Shown in pieces: positions 54,942-64,000 of a stretch of DNA of 64,000 nucleotides; positions within the stretch are counted from its first letter, which is position 1; each line of letters starts with the position of its first letter. This stretch comes from Ornithodoros turicata (lineage: Eukaryota; Arthropoda; Arachnida; Ixodida; Argasidae): NCBI RefSeq assembly GCF_037126465.1, contig NC_088209.1:21271146-21335145 (forward strand), read 5' to 3'. The notes beneath the pieces are model-generated. The model ran no database searches and was not told the DNA's origin. It saw only the letters and a list, made by a program, of their open reading frames with translations. The translations under genes and the position numbers were made by a program.

Positions 54942-55973
54942 CACTTAGAAATGAACGTCACCGCATAGCAGGCTCCTAGCCAACTGTCATCCCGAGTAAC
55001 GTCGTTATCTGCCCTGATTTATTGAAAACGGGAGGCGTACGCCTTTTTTGTGACACTTATGCTGTTCATAATTATCCCAACAACAACATAGATGAATGAA
55101 TGATGATGATGATGTGGGATGTTTCCCTGCATTGAGTGCAGCACCATACCCCATTCCAAAAAGGTACACATGAAACGATGACGAGGGAAGGAAATCCCTA
55201 CAGTTCGTGAAGGAGGCCGGTGGCCCTCAGAAAGGAAAGGAAAGCGCCAAGAGCACGGCACTGATGTCCAGGGTTACTCCATGGGCCGAGGACTTTGCAG
55301 ATGTTGAATGGCCTCTGATCCAGAATTTCAAGTCGACATTTAAAGCCTGTCGCTCGCATACGTACTGGCTACAGTCTACTATAATGCGTCGGATTGTTGC
55401 CGGGAAGCCACAAGTTGTACACAGCGCCGTGTTGCTGTGGCCCAGCCTATACCGGAGTGCAGGGGTGAATGCAACGCTAAGTCGTAAACGACGCACGAGA
55501 GACGTAAAGAGGCGAGGGAAACCGCCTGGCATTTCAAATAATAGAGTTTGGTCAACAGCATACAGAAGCGACCACCGGGTGATGTCATGACACCATTCCT
55601 GATGGGCCCAAGGCGACGTCAACGCGGACAAGAGGGGGCGTCTATCCCCGTTCGAAAGTATGATGGAGACTGCTGAGCGGCCATGGCGGGCCGCTGCAGC
55701 TGCCCGATCCGCTACTTCATTGCCTCTTATTCCAATGTGGCTAGGGACCCATTGGAGGGTCAGCCGGTGGCCCCTGTCTTCTAAAACCTTGAGCGTCGTC
55801 AAGATGTTCACTACCACCGGAGCCAAGGAGCCACGGATGCCCATGTTGTCTCATAATTGTCCCAAAAAAAGGCGTACGCCCCCGTTTTCAACAAATCAGG
55901 GCAGATAACGATACCATTCGAGATAATGGTTGGCTAGGAGCCTGCTATGCGGTGAAGCTCTGTTTTTAGAGTG
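54942..55973. mobile_element. CACTC-MITE interrupted by a 770-bp LINE
   Basis: Left arm 54942-55080 (CACTTAGAAATGAACGTC to loop), right arm 55851-55973 (to CTCTGTTTTTAGAGTG). The LINE lies between, at the hairpin loop. Confidence 0.85.
55081..55850 (-). pseudogene. 5'-truncated non-LTR retrotransposon with 15-bp target duplication (RNase H + C-terminus)
   Basis: TCATAATTATCCCAA (55066-55080) and TCATAATTGTCCCAA (55851-55865) are 14 of 15 identical. The minus-strand frame 55,227-55,844 reads RLTLQWVPSHIGIRGNEVAD (last RNase H motif), then GHSNTALCTTCGFPATI and a degraded cysteine-histidine motif. The 3' end is an ATC/GTT-rich tail shared with 21,727-21,830. The frame is open over 205 codons, so the insertion is fairly young. 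Confidence 0.88.
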
Positions 55974-55979
55974 CAGTGC

Positions 55980-56443
55980 CAACTGTGAATTAGTTACAAA
56001 AAGGCGTACGTCCAGCGGTTGCCGCATATGAGTATAACAGTATCATTCCGTGCTTTGGTTCGCCTACAACCTGTTATGTCGTGACGTTTCTTTTAGCATC
56101 AGGTCAATGTACCAATTACCCCAAGCACTCATCCTTGTCATGAACCTTTCGTGTACACCGGGGTTCGTGCCTTCTGTAATGTACCAACTACCCAAAGTAT
56201 TCGTCTATAAGACTGCACCGTGTAGGTCCGTCCGTACCTTTAGAGCGGCACGTGACAGTGAGCACATGACCAAAAATTTACTGCCAACGGTGGCGCTATA
56301 AAGTTACCGCATTTACCTTGTTTCGCACAATGCCTAAAACATGCAGCTTTCTCTCTCGCTCTCTAACCCTCCCGCTCTAACTTATCATTCTTGTTTCGCA
56401 AGCTACACAGTCACAAAGTATTTTCAGTCAGAACAGTTCGCTT
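55980..56443. other. no gene recognised
   Basis: It starts with a scrap of a CACTC-MITE arm (ACAAAAAGGCGTACGTCC) and contains ATGTACCAAYTACCCMAAG twice, at about 56,106 and 56,179. The (CT)n-rich part lies at 56,345-56,370. Confidence 0.4.
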
Positions 56444-56448
56444 CATAA

Positions 56449-56791
56449 TGTAACAGTTCTTGTCTCAGAACCTTCTCCTCTTCTTCCTCGTCTCTCCCGG
56501 CTGGCTACATGGCAAACAGATTTCTTGAGTAACTCGTCGACGTCGCTCACCTCTGTCTTGGCGAGGAGATACTGGATGAGCTCGGGCTGTGCGCCGGGCA
56601 ACGTTATGTCCTCATCTCCAGTGACGCATTTAGCAACCAGTGGTTGTGCAGGGGTTCCTCCAAGTTGAAACTCTACCCACATCGTTCGTAAGCTGTCGGC
56701 TGCGCCAATGTAACAGTTCTTGTCTCAGAGCCATGTCCTTTATTCCATTCTACCTACTCCTCTTCTTCCTCGTCTCTCCCGGCTGGCTACA
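56449..56791 (-). mobile_element. TRIM-like miniature LTR retrotransposon with 5-bp target duplication
   Basis: Terminal direct repeats at 56449-56509 (61 bp, 22-bp internal deletion) and 56709-56791 (83 bp) both run TGTAACAG to GGCTACA. CATAA flanks the element at 56444-56448 and 56792-56796. The minus strand of the longer repeat has AATAAA. The 199-bp interior starts, on minus, TTGGCGCAGCCGACAGC, plausibly a primer-binding site, followed by a frame beginning MWVEFQLGGTPAQ. No pol genes. Confidence 0.85.
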
Positions 56792-56904
56792 CATAAGACG
56801 CTGGTAAAGGTAGAGTCCCTAACCTGGTTAAATCCTCCACCGGGTCGGCTCTGATGTCTTCATGATCGGAAGCGCACTAAACGCTTTGAACCAGTCGCCG
56901 TGCC

Positions 56905-57035
56905 GAATTATATCTTTCGCTTTCCTGATTTGTGGAAAACGGGAGGCGTACGCCTTTTTTGTAGCAATTTGAATTGCCACAAAAAGGACGACTCTCTCTC
57001 TCTCCTCAAATCAGAAGCGATAACTGTATAAATTG
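56905..57035. mobile_element. CACTC-MITE remnant
   Basis: CCTGATTTGTGGAAAACGGG, AGGCGTACGCC, loop, ATTGCCACAAAAAGG and AATCAGAAGCGATAACTG; both termini lost. Confidence 0.65.
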
Positions 57036-57059
57036 GCAAACTGTATAAATTGGTGAAAC

Positions 57060-59150
57060 CGGATGTCGTTTTGGCACCAAACCGAAACCAAACGTGAAAA
57101 CGGTATGTATATAAAATAGACCACACGAGAGGAGGATCCTGTAGACCACGCCTAATTTACATGAGGCAAACGGCTTGACACCATACAAAGGCTTCCGTTC
57201 AGGGGAATTGGCAATGACCGATAACCACAGAACACTGACACCAAAACGTTCCCCCAACTCCTTTAGGTTATAAGACACAGAGTGGACATACGGTACGAAA
57301 AATAACTTCTTACGCCTTGTCTCGGCCCCGTGGTCCATATTATCCTGATTCTTACGCACCCTCAATAATGTGTCACAAACACTCCGGAGCAAAGACACGG
57401 GGCACCCGTTCTCAAGAACGGGGTCACACTGCTGAGTGTACGCTTCCGCAACCCTGTGCTAGCATGATTTATTAAGAGCCGCACATGACCTAATAATACA
57501 TCTTTTTACAACCTCAGGGTGCCCTGAATCGCCTTTTTTTACCTGTTCTGGACCTTCTACAGTGGAAAACCTCCCCACTTCATCGTCAAAATATAATTGT
57601 CGTTGTTGTTGTTTGACCTTGGGGAAAACCACCAGCACAAGAGATCCCTACTGGCACACAAACTGAGATCTCAAAATCTGACAACCCCTTCTACAGCAAC
57701 TTCACTCGTGAACTTCAAGCTAGCACCAAAGCTGCGAAACACATCAGTCACTTCTCGACCAAAGTCATCGCTTATGTGCACCTCCCCAACAGCAACTAGC
57801 GACAAAAGCAGCAAATAGACACCCACATAACGGAAAGCCCGTCTGACCCCCTCAGATGTGGGCAACACACCCGACAACTGAATGTCAACTTCTGCAAAAG
57901 AAATGTCACTCAGCACAGACGCCGCTGACGAACTTCGGTGTGTATCCCCTTCCTTTGCACAAAGTAGCCGGAACCATCAGCATAACGATCGTGGAAGACA
58001 GGTATCACTTCGGCTGCTCCAGGAAGCCCTCAACTGTGGTACCGCAACTGTTTCGGAATTTCACGTTCCCATACGCTCCAATGCGGCCCCTGGTAACCTT
58101 GAAGAGCGGCTCATGAGGTATCGAATAATACAGATCTTCAACGTCAATGGGCCTAATGTCGAATTCGAATGGCAGATTCCTAGTGTTTCCGGAGCAAGTT
58201 TTGCTGCTCCGCTGGGAGCAGTGCCGGAGTCTGCCAATGGAAGCTTTGGAGCGGCCTTCAAACCAAGGTAACTCGAAGGAGCAACATAGACTGCGCCGCC
58301 AAAATAGGCAGATTCCACCGGAACTCCACGTGACGTATCACATGTCGCTCGCGCTGTCTCTTCTTCGCTAACATGGCCGCTTCGCAATGCGTGACTAGTA
58401 TTTCGCGTCGTACGTTGGCGATTTTGCTTCTTGAAGAAAGCGATGACTCAGACATTACTAGGGCAACGTTAGGAGATTAAGAGGACCTTCATGTTGCGTA
58501 ACATGGGGTTGTAGTGGAACATGGGTACCTCCTTCTTCTTCCTCCGTCTCTGGACGCCATCCACCAAGGGAGATTGGCCAGGGCTAAACCCCAAGTTGAT
58601 CAAGTCCAAGTTGATCAGATCAAGCCGCTCCATTGCGGAGTCTGCCACCTGCTCCGACTGTGCTGTTGGAAGTTAACGTAAGTCTCACCCCTCCACTTTC
58701 GATACCGTGTATCTCTTCGATGGCCTCACTTGAATCACGAACCAGCAACGGGTCAGGGAGGTCGACACCAGCCAGATGACGCTGTAAGTACCGAGAGACC
58801 ACCTCCTACCAGGTGTCACGCTTGGACACGATGAGCCTCAAGGGGCAATCCGGCTTATGGGCCTTGGCAGAGAAGAAAACCTCCAGGGGGGGGGGGGGGG
58901 ACAACTTGGACCATTTTTTAATACCATTAACAAGCGCCTTAAGTTCTATTTCCTCACATATAGGCCGAACATCCTCGTGCGCATCCTTTTGACCGTTGAA
59001 GACTGACCACTTCTTTGGAACTCTTCCCAATCGCCAGGATTTTCCTTTCCTTCTCTTCAACACGACTGGCAATAGAGCGCACCCACGTCTGACGTCTTCC
59101 CAAGAACCTGTTACAGAAGACGTCCCAAAAAAGAATCACCTCAGCCGAGA
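57060..59150 (-). pseudogene. decayed Penelope-like element: reverse transcriptase and pre-endonuclease region
   Basis: Read on minus from the right: FFSAKAHKPDCPLRLIVS (about 58,826-58,885), an in-frame TAG at 58,806, YLQRHLAGVDLPDPLLVRD, then after about 450 bp of foreign sequence DLYYSIPHEPLFKV (about 58,100), FRYVGVYLLLL (about 57,810-57,840, where a YVDD catalytic motif is expected), FGASLKFTSE, and finally VPYVHSVSYNLKELGERFGV (57,240-57,300) and VVYRILLSCGLFYI, the lead into a GIY-YIG endonuclease that is cut off. Multiple stops and frameshifts. The order matches Penelope-like elements. Confidence 0.78.
58372..58482 (+). other. 36-codon open frame inside the Penelope remnant
   Basis: ATG at 58372, encoding MAASQCVTSISRRTLAILLL then an acidic EESDDSD stretch and a stop at 58,480-58,482. 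Such acidic starts occur in DNA-transposon nuclease genes, but the frame is too short to assign. Confidence 0.25.
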
Positions 59151-60492
59151 CGCTACGCTCAGTTCATTTGTCCCCTGAGTTCTGCTTACAAAACAGCCTT
59201 TTCAAGTGTAATTGGGAGAACTTCATCACGGCTTCATGGTAAGCGACCGATTGAACTTGAGAGACGAAAAAAAAAAGGAAATCCCCGAGGAAAGGCTTCC
59301 TGGAATCCGGTTGCCATAGAGACAGCACGGCCAAATCGACTGCACGCATTCAGTTGCGACAGTTTTTCTTTCTTTTTTTTTCCTTCACAGATACTTTCGT
59401 TTATCTCTCTCTTTGCTCGGCCTCGACACATAATTGCCCCTGTGTCCAAGCAATTCCTGCCTGGCAACAGCGTTATGTAAGCACCGAGTTCATGTGATGT
59501 GGGGAAAAGCCGAAAATGTGGTGAGGACAGATGCGGAGTTCTTGTAGGTAATAACTAATAAATAGCTGCAGCCTTGTTAGGGAGGCAATTCAGAAGGGAG
59601 ATAATTCAGAAAAGAAAATGCATAGCTACACCGTTGAAACAGACGTCTACCACATGATATGCCGGAGGCCTATTATTGCACAGAACGGTACTGTTATCAC
59701 TCCGGATATCTGTATTTCCTTTTTAGTTCCATATACTACTAACGTCCTTCAGGACGTCGTTGGAGAAGTGGAGAAGCAATGGAGGTGGAGAAGCAATGAG
59801 ATAACGAACATCAATATACACCATGACATCACTGAAGATATCGGGCTCATAACTGAAACATATTTCGAAATGAAAAAAAAAAGAAAACGCGGAAAAGATC
59901 AGAACATAATCGCAGGCAACACAATATGTTGGCCCAATATTTGGGTGGATATCGATTATACTAGTCAAATATTGGATCAGTATTGCCGATGTCCAACCAA
60001 TATTGGGCCAAGATATTGGGCTGCTTGAGAAGATAAACACGTGACTGCAATTGGAATTCAGAGATGGAACAAAGAAGATCGTATACAGAGGAAAAATGAT
60101 ACAGTTCTGGAGGTAACAATGATATCCGGTAACTCATTCCATTCTTTAATAAGGCTTGCTAAGCAAAGATACTTAAAGCAATTTGATAACTATAGTTGTA
60201 ATATACCTGTAATGTTTGTTTCTCTGAATTCTTCTAGAATGACAAAAGATACAGATTTGTGCTCGTCGTGTTTGATATTTGCCTCCAACAGCATGGAAAT
60301 GAGTTTTAATCTAGCAATTTTTTATCTTTCCGACAGCAGGCGGTCTGATGGAAAGTTACTACTTTTGTTCCGAGGCTGGAACATACAGACAGACAAACGC
60401 CTGTATTCTGCCGTTTGCTGTAATGGCTAAACCCAAGGGCGCCCTTCTGGTTCTGATTTGTTTGAAAGCGCGTCTCCTGTTTGTGACAACTA
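59151..60492. other. no gene recognised; ATTGG-rich foldback scrap
   Basis: TTGGCCCAATATT (59,931) and AATATTGGGCCAA (60,000) are inverted around TCAAATATTGGATC, suggesting a small decayed foldback element. 59,617-59,720 resembles a worn CACTC-MITE arm (AGAACGGTACTGTTATCACTCC). Confidence 0.4.
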
Positions 60493-60870
60493 AGAGGGCA
60501 CTAAAGGGCAAAAAATTTCTCCTTGCGGAATGAAATACGCAGTTACATTGACACCAACGCAAAAGGAACTGGGTTCATCGGTTAAGTGGTCCTAGACTTA
60601 GAGCGAAAGAAACCGCAACCTACGATTTCCCTCTCTTTCTCGAGAAGGCCACCAACGCGAAGCGGGCTGTCATTGGTCTCCGCAAACGATGTGTCCAATC
60701 ATCGCGGGAGATCGTTTGAGGAGACCAATCCGAGGCCTCTCCGCATTGTCGGGATTCGTGAGAAGGAGATAGAGAGGGGGGGGGGGAAAGCGTAATTGCG
60801 GTTTTTCTGCTGCGAACGACGCAGCCGATGAAACTGTTCCTTTTGTGTTGAAGTAAAGCATCATCTTTTA
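60493..60870. mobile_element. TTAA-type foldback MITE with CCAAT boxes, third copy
   Basis: GGGCACTAAAGGGCAAAAAA at the left, GTCATTGGTCTCCGC, GTGTCCAATCATCGCG and GAGACCAATCCGAGG in the centre. More diverged than the copies at 19.5 and 33.9 kb; the right end is unclear. Confidence 0.65.
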
Positions 60871-61280
60871 ACCACGGCCTACTACATTATAGCGACCATG
60901 TCATAGGCACCTCTTCCCAGCGCCGCACTTGGAGGCTAGCAGTTGCTTTACTCATCGGCCCAGCTATTGCTTCCTCAAGTCCTACAATACTTTGTACTTC
61001 AGCTTCCTTTAGTGTTTTTATACAAGCGGTGGATGTCCCACGAGAGATGCTTCTTTCTAAAGTTGGTTATCATCACCATTCCATGCGTTTCCGTAGGAGC
61101 TGTTGCTGTCGTCTGCTACGGTAGTCGTATGTCCACTTCTGCGCGTTCAGAATTCAAATTTCCGATGTCCAATCAGGATGTAGATCTCACGGGCCGATGT
61201 GTAGCGCTCCAGCGGATCGTGCGGACGGGCTTCTCGTAGGGGTTGCCGATTATGACATGGTCGTTATAATCTAGTAGGTC

Positions 61281-61688
61281 TTGCTTTTAACATGCCTGCG
61301 ATCTCGAGTGTCTCCATCGTGCTGGTATAACAACAGCGCGACATCATCGACTAGATCTCTCGTTGAAAGGACATTCCCGGAATACACAAACCCCGCTCTC
61401 TATAGGCCGCGAACAGGAGGCACTTTCACTAAATTACAATTATACAAGACTGGCTCCCTGGATAACCCAAACTGCAGACACTGTCAGCAAACCGAAACTA
61501 TCGAACACATCCTGAATCATTGTATTGCGTATGCTGGGGTGCGGGAAAAATACCTCGGACACTGCAGGAATTGTACGGTGGATGATATGTCCTACATCCC
61601 AGAGGCTCTTTCAGTGAAAGATACTACTCAAAAACTCGCGGCCTATAGTGTGCTTCCTTCACGAGGTTGGACTCGCCTAAAGGCTTAA
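61281..61688 (+). pseudogene. C-terminal fragment of a non-LTR retrotransposon
   Basis: The frame contains FTKLQLYKTGSLDNPNCRHC then QQTETIEHILNHC, the C-terminal cysteine-histidine motif of RNase H-bearing LINEs, ending LPSRGWTRLKA before a stop. No RNase H motif survives upstream. A family distinct from those at 26.7, 46.7 and 55 kb. Confidence 0.78.
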
Positions 61689-61805
61689 CACTCAGAGCTT
61701 ATTTGCTCACGCGACCTTTTCACCAGTCTTAGCAGTGACCGACCTAAAACATAACTTCCAAACGTCGTCGTTTCAACATCTCATATAATCTCATCTCATC
61801 CTCGC

Positions 61806-61876
61806 TAGGGTCGTGACGCTGCCCACATGAATGAGGCCAACAACGTCACGCCGGTCTCGTCGTCACCACCACCACT
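61806..61876 (+). mobile_element. SINE 3' fragment
   Basis: AGGGTCGTGACGCTGCCCAC, GAGGCCAACAACGTCACG and a CACCACCACCAC tail match the 3' part of 18848-19052. Confidence 0.8.
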
Positions 61877-62181
61877 CTGTCCTAAAGGAGGTAAGAACTC
61901 TGATCTGGTAGTTAGTTACAGAGGTAATAGGTGTAATATTGTTCTACGCTTCGTAATTCTGTTTACAGTTTATTGCTCAATACTTCTCCTTCATAACGTG
62001 TGCGCCGTTAATACAAATGCGCACTTTTTTTTTCGGAAATGGACAAGTATAGACGTACCGCCATCCAGATATCCCTATCCATTGTTACGTCATTTGAAGA
62101 ATTGTAGCACCAAACAGACGCCAACGCGGAGGTGCACATACAGTTCTGCTCTACATTTTTAAAAATGAACTTCACCATATA

Positions 62182-62402
62182 CACTCTTAAAAATGAACTT
62201 CGACGCATAGCACGCTCCTAGACAACCATCACCTCGAATGATATCGTTATCTGCCCTGATTTGTAGAAAACTGGAGGCGTACGCCTTTCTTGTGTGAATT
62301 ATGAACAGCATAAGTGTCATAAAAAAGGCGTACGCCTCCCGTTTTCAACAAATCAGAACAGATAACGATATCATCCGAGATGATTTTCGGCGTGTGAAGT
62401 TC
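62182..62402. mobile_element. CACTC-MITE, right end eroded
   Basis: CACTCTTAAAAATGAAC, with a short duplicated terminus (TTTTTAAAAATGAACTTCACC) just upstream at 62,156. The arms pair through GGAGGCGTACGCC to CAGATAACGATATCATC; the last 25 bases have decayed. Confidence 0.8.
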
Positions 62403-62462
62403 GTACGAAGCGAATCGTGAAGACCGTATCGATCAAAAAAGAAGGAACGTGCATCACAACTA

Positions 62463-62943
62463 CAGTCTTAGAAATGGACTTCAGCACATAGCACGCTCCT
62501 AGACAACCATCATGTCGAATGTATCTGCCCTGGGGGCTTAATCGCTTCATCGTCGTTACGGTCGTTACAAGCTAACGTGTGGCAGGAAATTCAAAAAGGC
62601 GGGCGGGAAATTTAAAAAGGTGGGCACGTGACAAAGCACGTGCACGGCGCTCTTCGCACGATACGTGAAGGCCGTGGTACACGTCACGCGCAATGTGTCA
62701 CGTGCCCACTTTTTTTCCCCTCCATTCGTTAGCTTGTAACGACCGTAACGACGTTGAAGCGATTAAGCGATTTGCTGAAAACGGAAGGCGTACGTCTTTT
62801 TTGTGACACTTATGCTGTTCATAATTGTTACAAAAAAGGCGTACGCCTCCCGTTTTCAACAAATTAGGGCAGATAACGATATCTTTCGATATGATTGTCG
62901 GCTATAGGAGCGTGCTATGCGGTGAAGTTCATTTCGAAGAGTG
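62463..62943. mobile_element. CACTC-MITE interrupted by a TTAA-flanked hairpin element
   Basis: CAGTCTTAGAAATGGACTTC at 62463 to GTTCATTTCGAAGAGTG at 62943. The left arm is broken inside TATCTGCCCTG by the element at 62542-62762. Confidence 0.82.
62542..62762. mobile_element. 221-bp TTAA-flanked MITE with about 38-bp inverted ends
   Basis: TTAA at 62538-62541 and 62763-62766. The left end TCGCTTCATCGTCGTTACGG and the complement of the right end TCGCTTCAACGTCGTTACGG continue to agree through TCGTTACAAGCTAACG. The interior carries CACGTG motifs. TTAA duplication suggests piggyBac mobilisation. Confidence 0.85.
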
Positions 62944-62954
62944 TAGAGAGCTGA

Positions 62955-63165
62955 TTTTTAAGCACTAACAGGGGGCGCTCTTGACCGAATAGTACACGAT
63001 ATGCCGATCACCATCGCGGATGATATCACTCTGTCCCCCGATAAGCTGAGAAAGGAGGCGCACACCTTTTTATGTATCAACTTTCCTTCCAATCAGAAGA
63101 TGAAACGATACGATTGTGAAGGTTGGTTGGCCTAGAACGATTTGTGCGACGAAGAACGCTACCTG
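62955..63165. mobile_element. worn CACTC-MITE relative
   Basis: ATGCCGATCACCATCGCGG, GATGATATCACTCTGTCCCC, GGAGGCGCACACC and GGTTGGTTGGCCTAG keep the order of arm motifs with heavy decay. Confidence 0.45.
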
Positions 63166-64000
63166 TTATAGTGCCTAAAAATCCCGCGCTTTAATCACAA
63201 CTCTCATCCCTGTCGACGATACCGTCAGGAAATTCCATCGCACCTTTCGATTGGACAACCACGCTTCCGAGAATCTGGCGTCAGCAGACTGCGTCGTCGT
63301 CGTTCAGCGCCCTCTCAGTCCTCCTCCTTTTTCTCCCCTCCCCACGCTTTCCTTCTTTTTCTGCGTTTTTCGTCAAATTTTTCCCAGCATTCCTTCTGGG
63401 TCGAAACTATTTCTCTCTCGCCCAGCGCGCCTTCTCCGCCCTTTTTTCTTCCTCTATTTCCTCATCAGTTGGGCGCGTGTTCCTCTTCCACCTTTCTCCC
63501 TCCGCTATTTCGGGATGGTTGCTATTTTTAGCACCGGACCTTCGCTACACGTTGATTTTGGACGTATCGAAAGTATTCCTCGAGATGTGCCTTCAAAAGG
63601 ACGCCGATAAAGCTCTCTCTCTCTGTCTGGCTGCTGTTAAAAAGAAAAGGGAAGAAAAGAACGACAGACGAGGAACGCGCAAAGGGAGAAAAATAACGGA
63701 AAGAAGCGGGGGGGGGGGGGGGAGAAAAAGCGAGTTCGAAACAGGGCGAGAAGATATGCCACAATATCTGGACCCCAAATGTCAAGTGTCGTATCAATGG
63801 TCGTATTTTCTTATACATTTCCGCTCCTTTTACCGTGCTATGAAGTCGGGCCGTAACTTTTGATGCGAGGCAACGGTGGGGGAAGATATTGACGATAAAG
63901 GCATGAAATATTACGAGAGTGTTTATGTAGAAACGGGGTACGTGCAAAACGAGGATCATGGAAGAGAAAACGTTATAAGGTGGTTAGTGTGCTGTAAAAC
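63166..64000. other. no gene recognised
   Basis: Pyrimidine-rich stretch (63,290-63,500) and a G run near 63,707-63,722. Frames of 119-143 codons on both strands are low-complexity and show no domain. Confidence 0.4.

Noticed and set aside
57882..58271. 129-codon open frame on plus
   Set aside because: Lies antisense to the Penelope-like remnant over half its length; no recognisable domain.
60943..61239. 98-codon frame with hydrophobic stretches
   Set aside because: Looks membrane-like but matches nothing I know and lacks gene context; likely chance in repeat-rich DNA.
63251..63863. Overlapping 119-143-codon frames near the window end
   Set aside because: Driven by pyrimidine-rich and G-run low-complexity sequence; no domains.

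Overview
This is eukaryotic DNA: GT-AG introns, one 25-exon gene, no operons, and a very high load of transposable elements. An arthropod, most likely an ixodid tick, is inferred from the protein families and from a tRNA-derived SINE resembling those I associate with tick genomes. No species assignment can be proven from the sequence alone.

Region 1 (about 380-17,900, minus strand) holds a complete gene for the P5A-type ATPase ATP13A1, the endoplasmic-reticulum transmembrane-helix dislocase. I could place all 25 coding exons with matching splice phases (3,522 nt, 1,173 residues). Its introns carry moderate repeat content: a pogo-like element that nearly fills intron 14, a 137-bp hAT-like element with an 8-bp target duplication, a TTAA-flanked element in intron 19 and a long foldback element in intron 13.

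Region 2 (about 19,100-44,670, minus strand) is a tandem duplication of an about 11.3-kb unit. Each unit carries one nine-exon SLC22-type (organic cation transporter-like) major facilitator gene. Both copies are open from start to stop (548 and 534 residues) and differ at about 34 of 515 comparable residues. The proximal copy (A, 20,674-30,437) has an unclassified transposable element inserted in its last exon. The element replaces the C-terminal tail and supplies the stop codon and an AATAAA. The distal copy (B, 34,693-44,587) is interrupted only in introns. Each copy serves as an empty-site reference for insertions in the other.

Region 3 (about 44,670-64,000) has no host gene that I can recognise. 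It is a graveyard of nested mobile elements: RNase H and C-terminal pieces of several non-LTR retrotransposons, a decayed Penelope-like reverse transcriptase, a 343-bp LTR-retrotransposon derivative with a 5-bp target duplication, a hAT-type element with an 8-bp duplication, SINE fragments, and above all a foldback MITE family.

The most striking feature is that MITE family (called CACTC-MITE here): about 210-260 bp, almost fully self-complementary, with ends CACTCTTAAAAATGAAC or CACTCTAAAAACAGAAC and the 10-bp palindrome GGCGTACGCC in both arms. About 30 full, partial or interrupted copies occur, all to the right of 28 kb. Comparison of the duplicated units shows a 2-bp target duplication that need not be TA. 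The same MITEs are repeatedly the landing site for SINEs, LINE tails, a TTAA element and one another.
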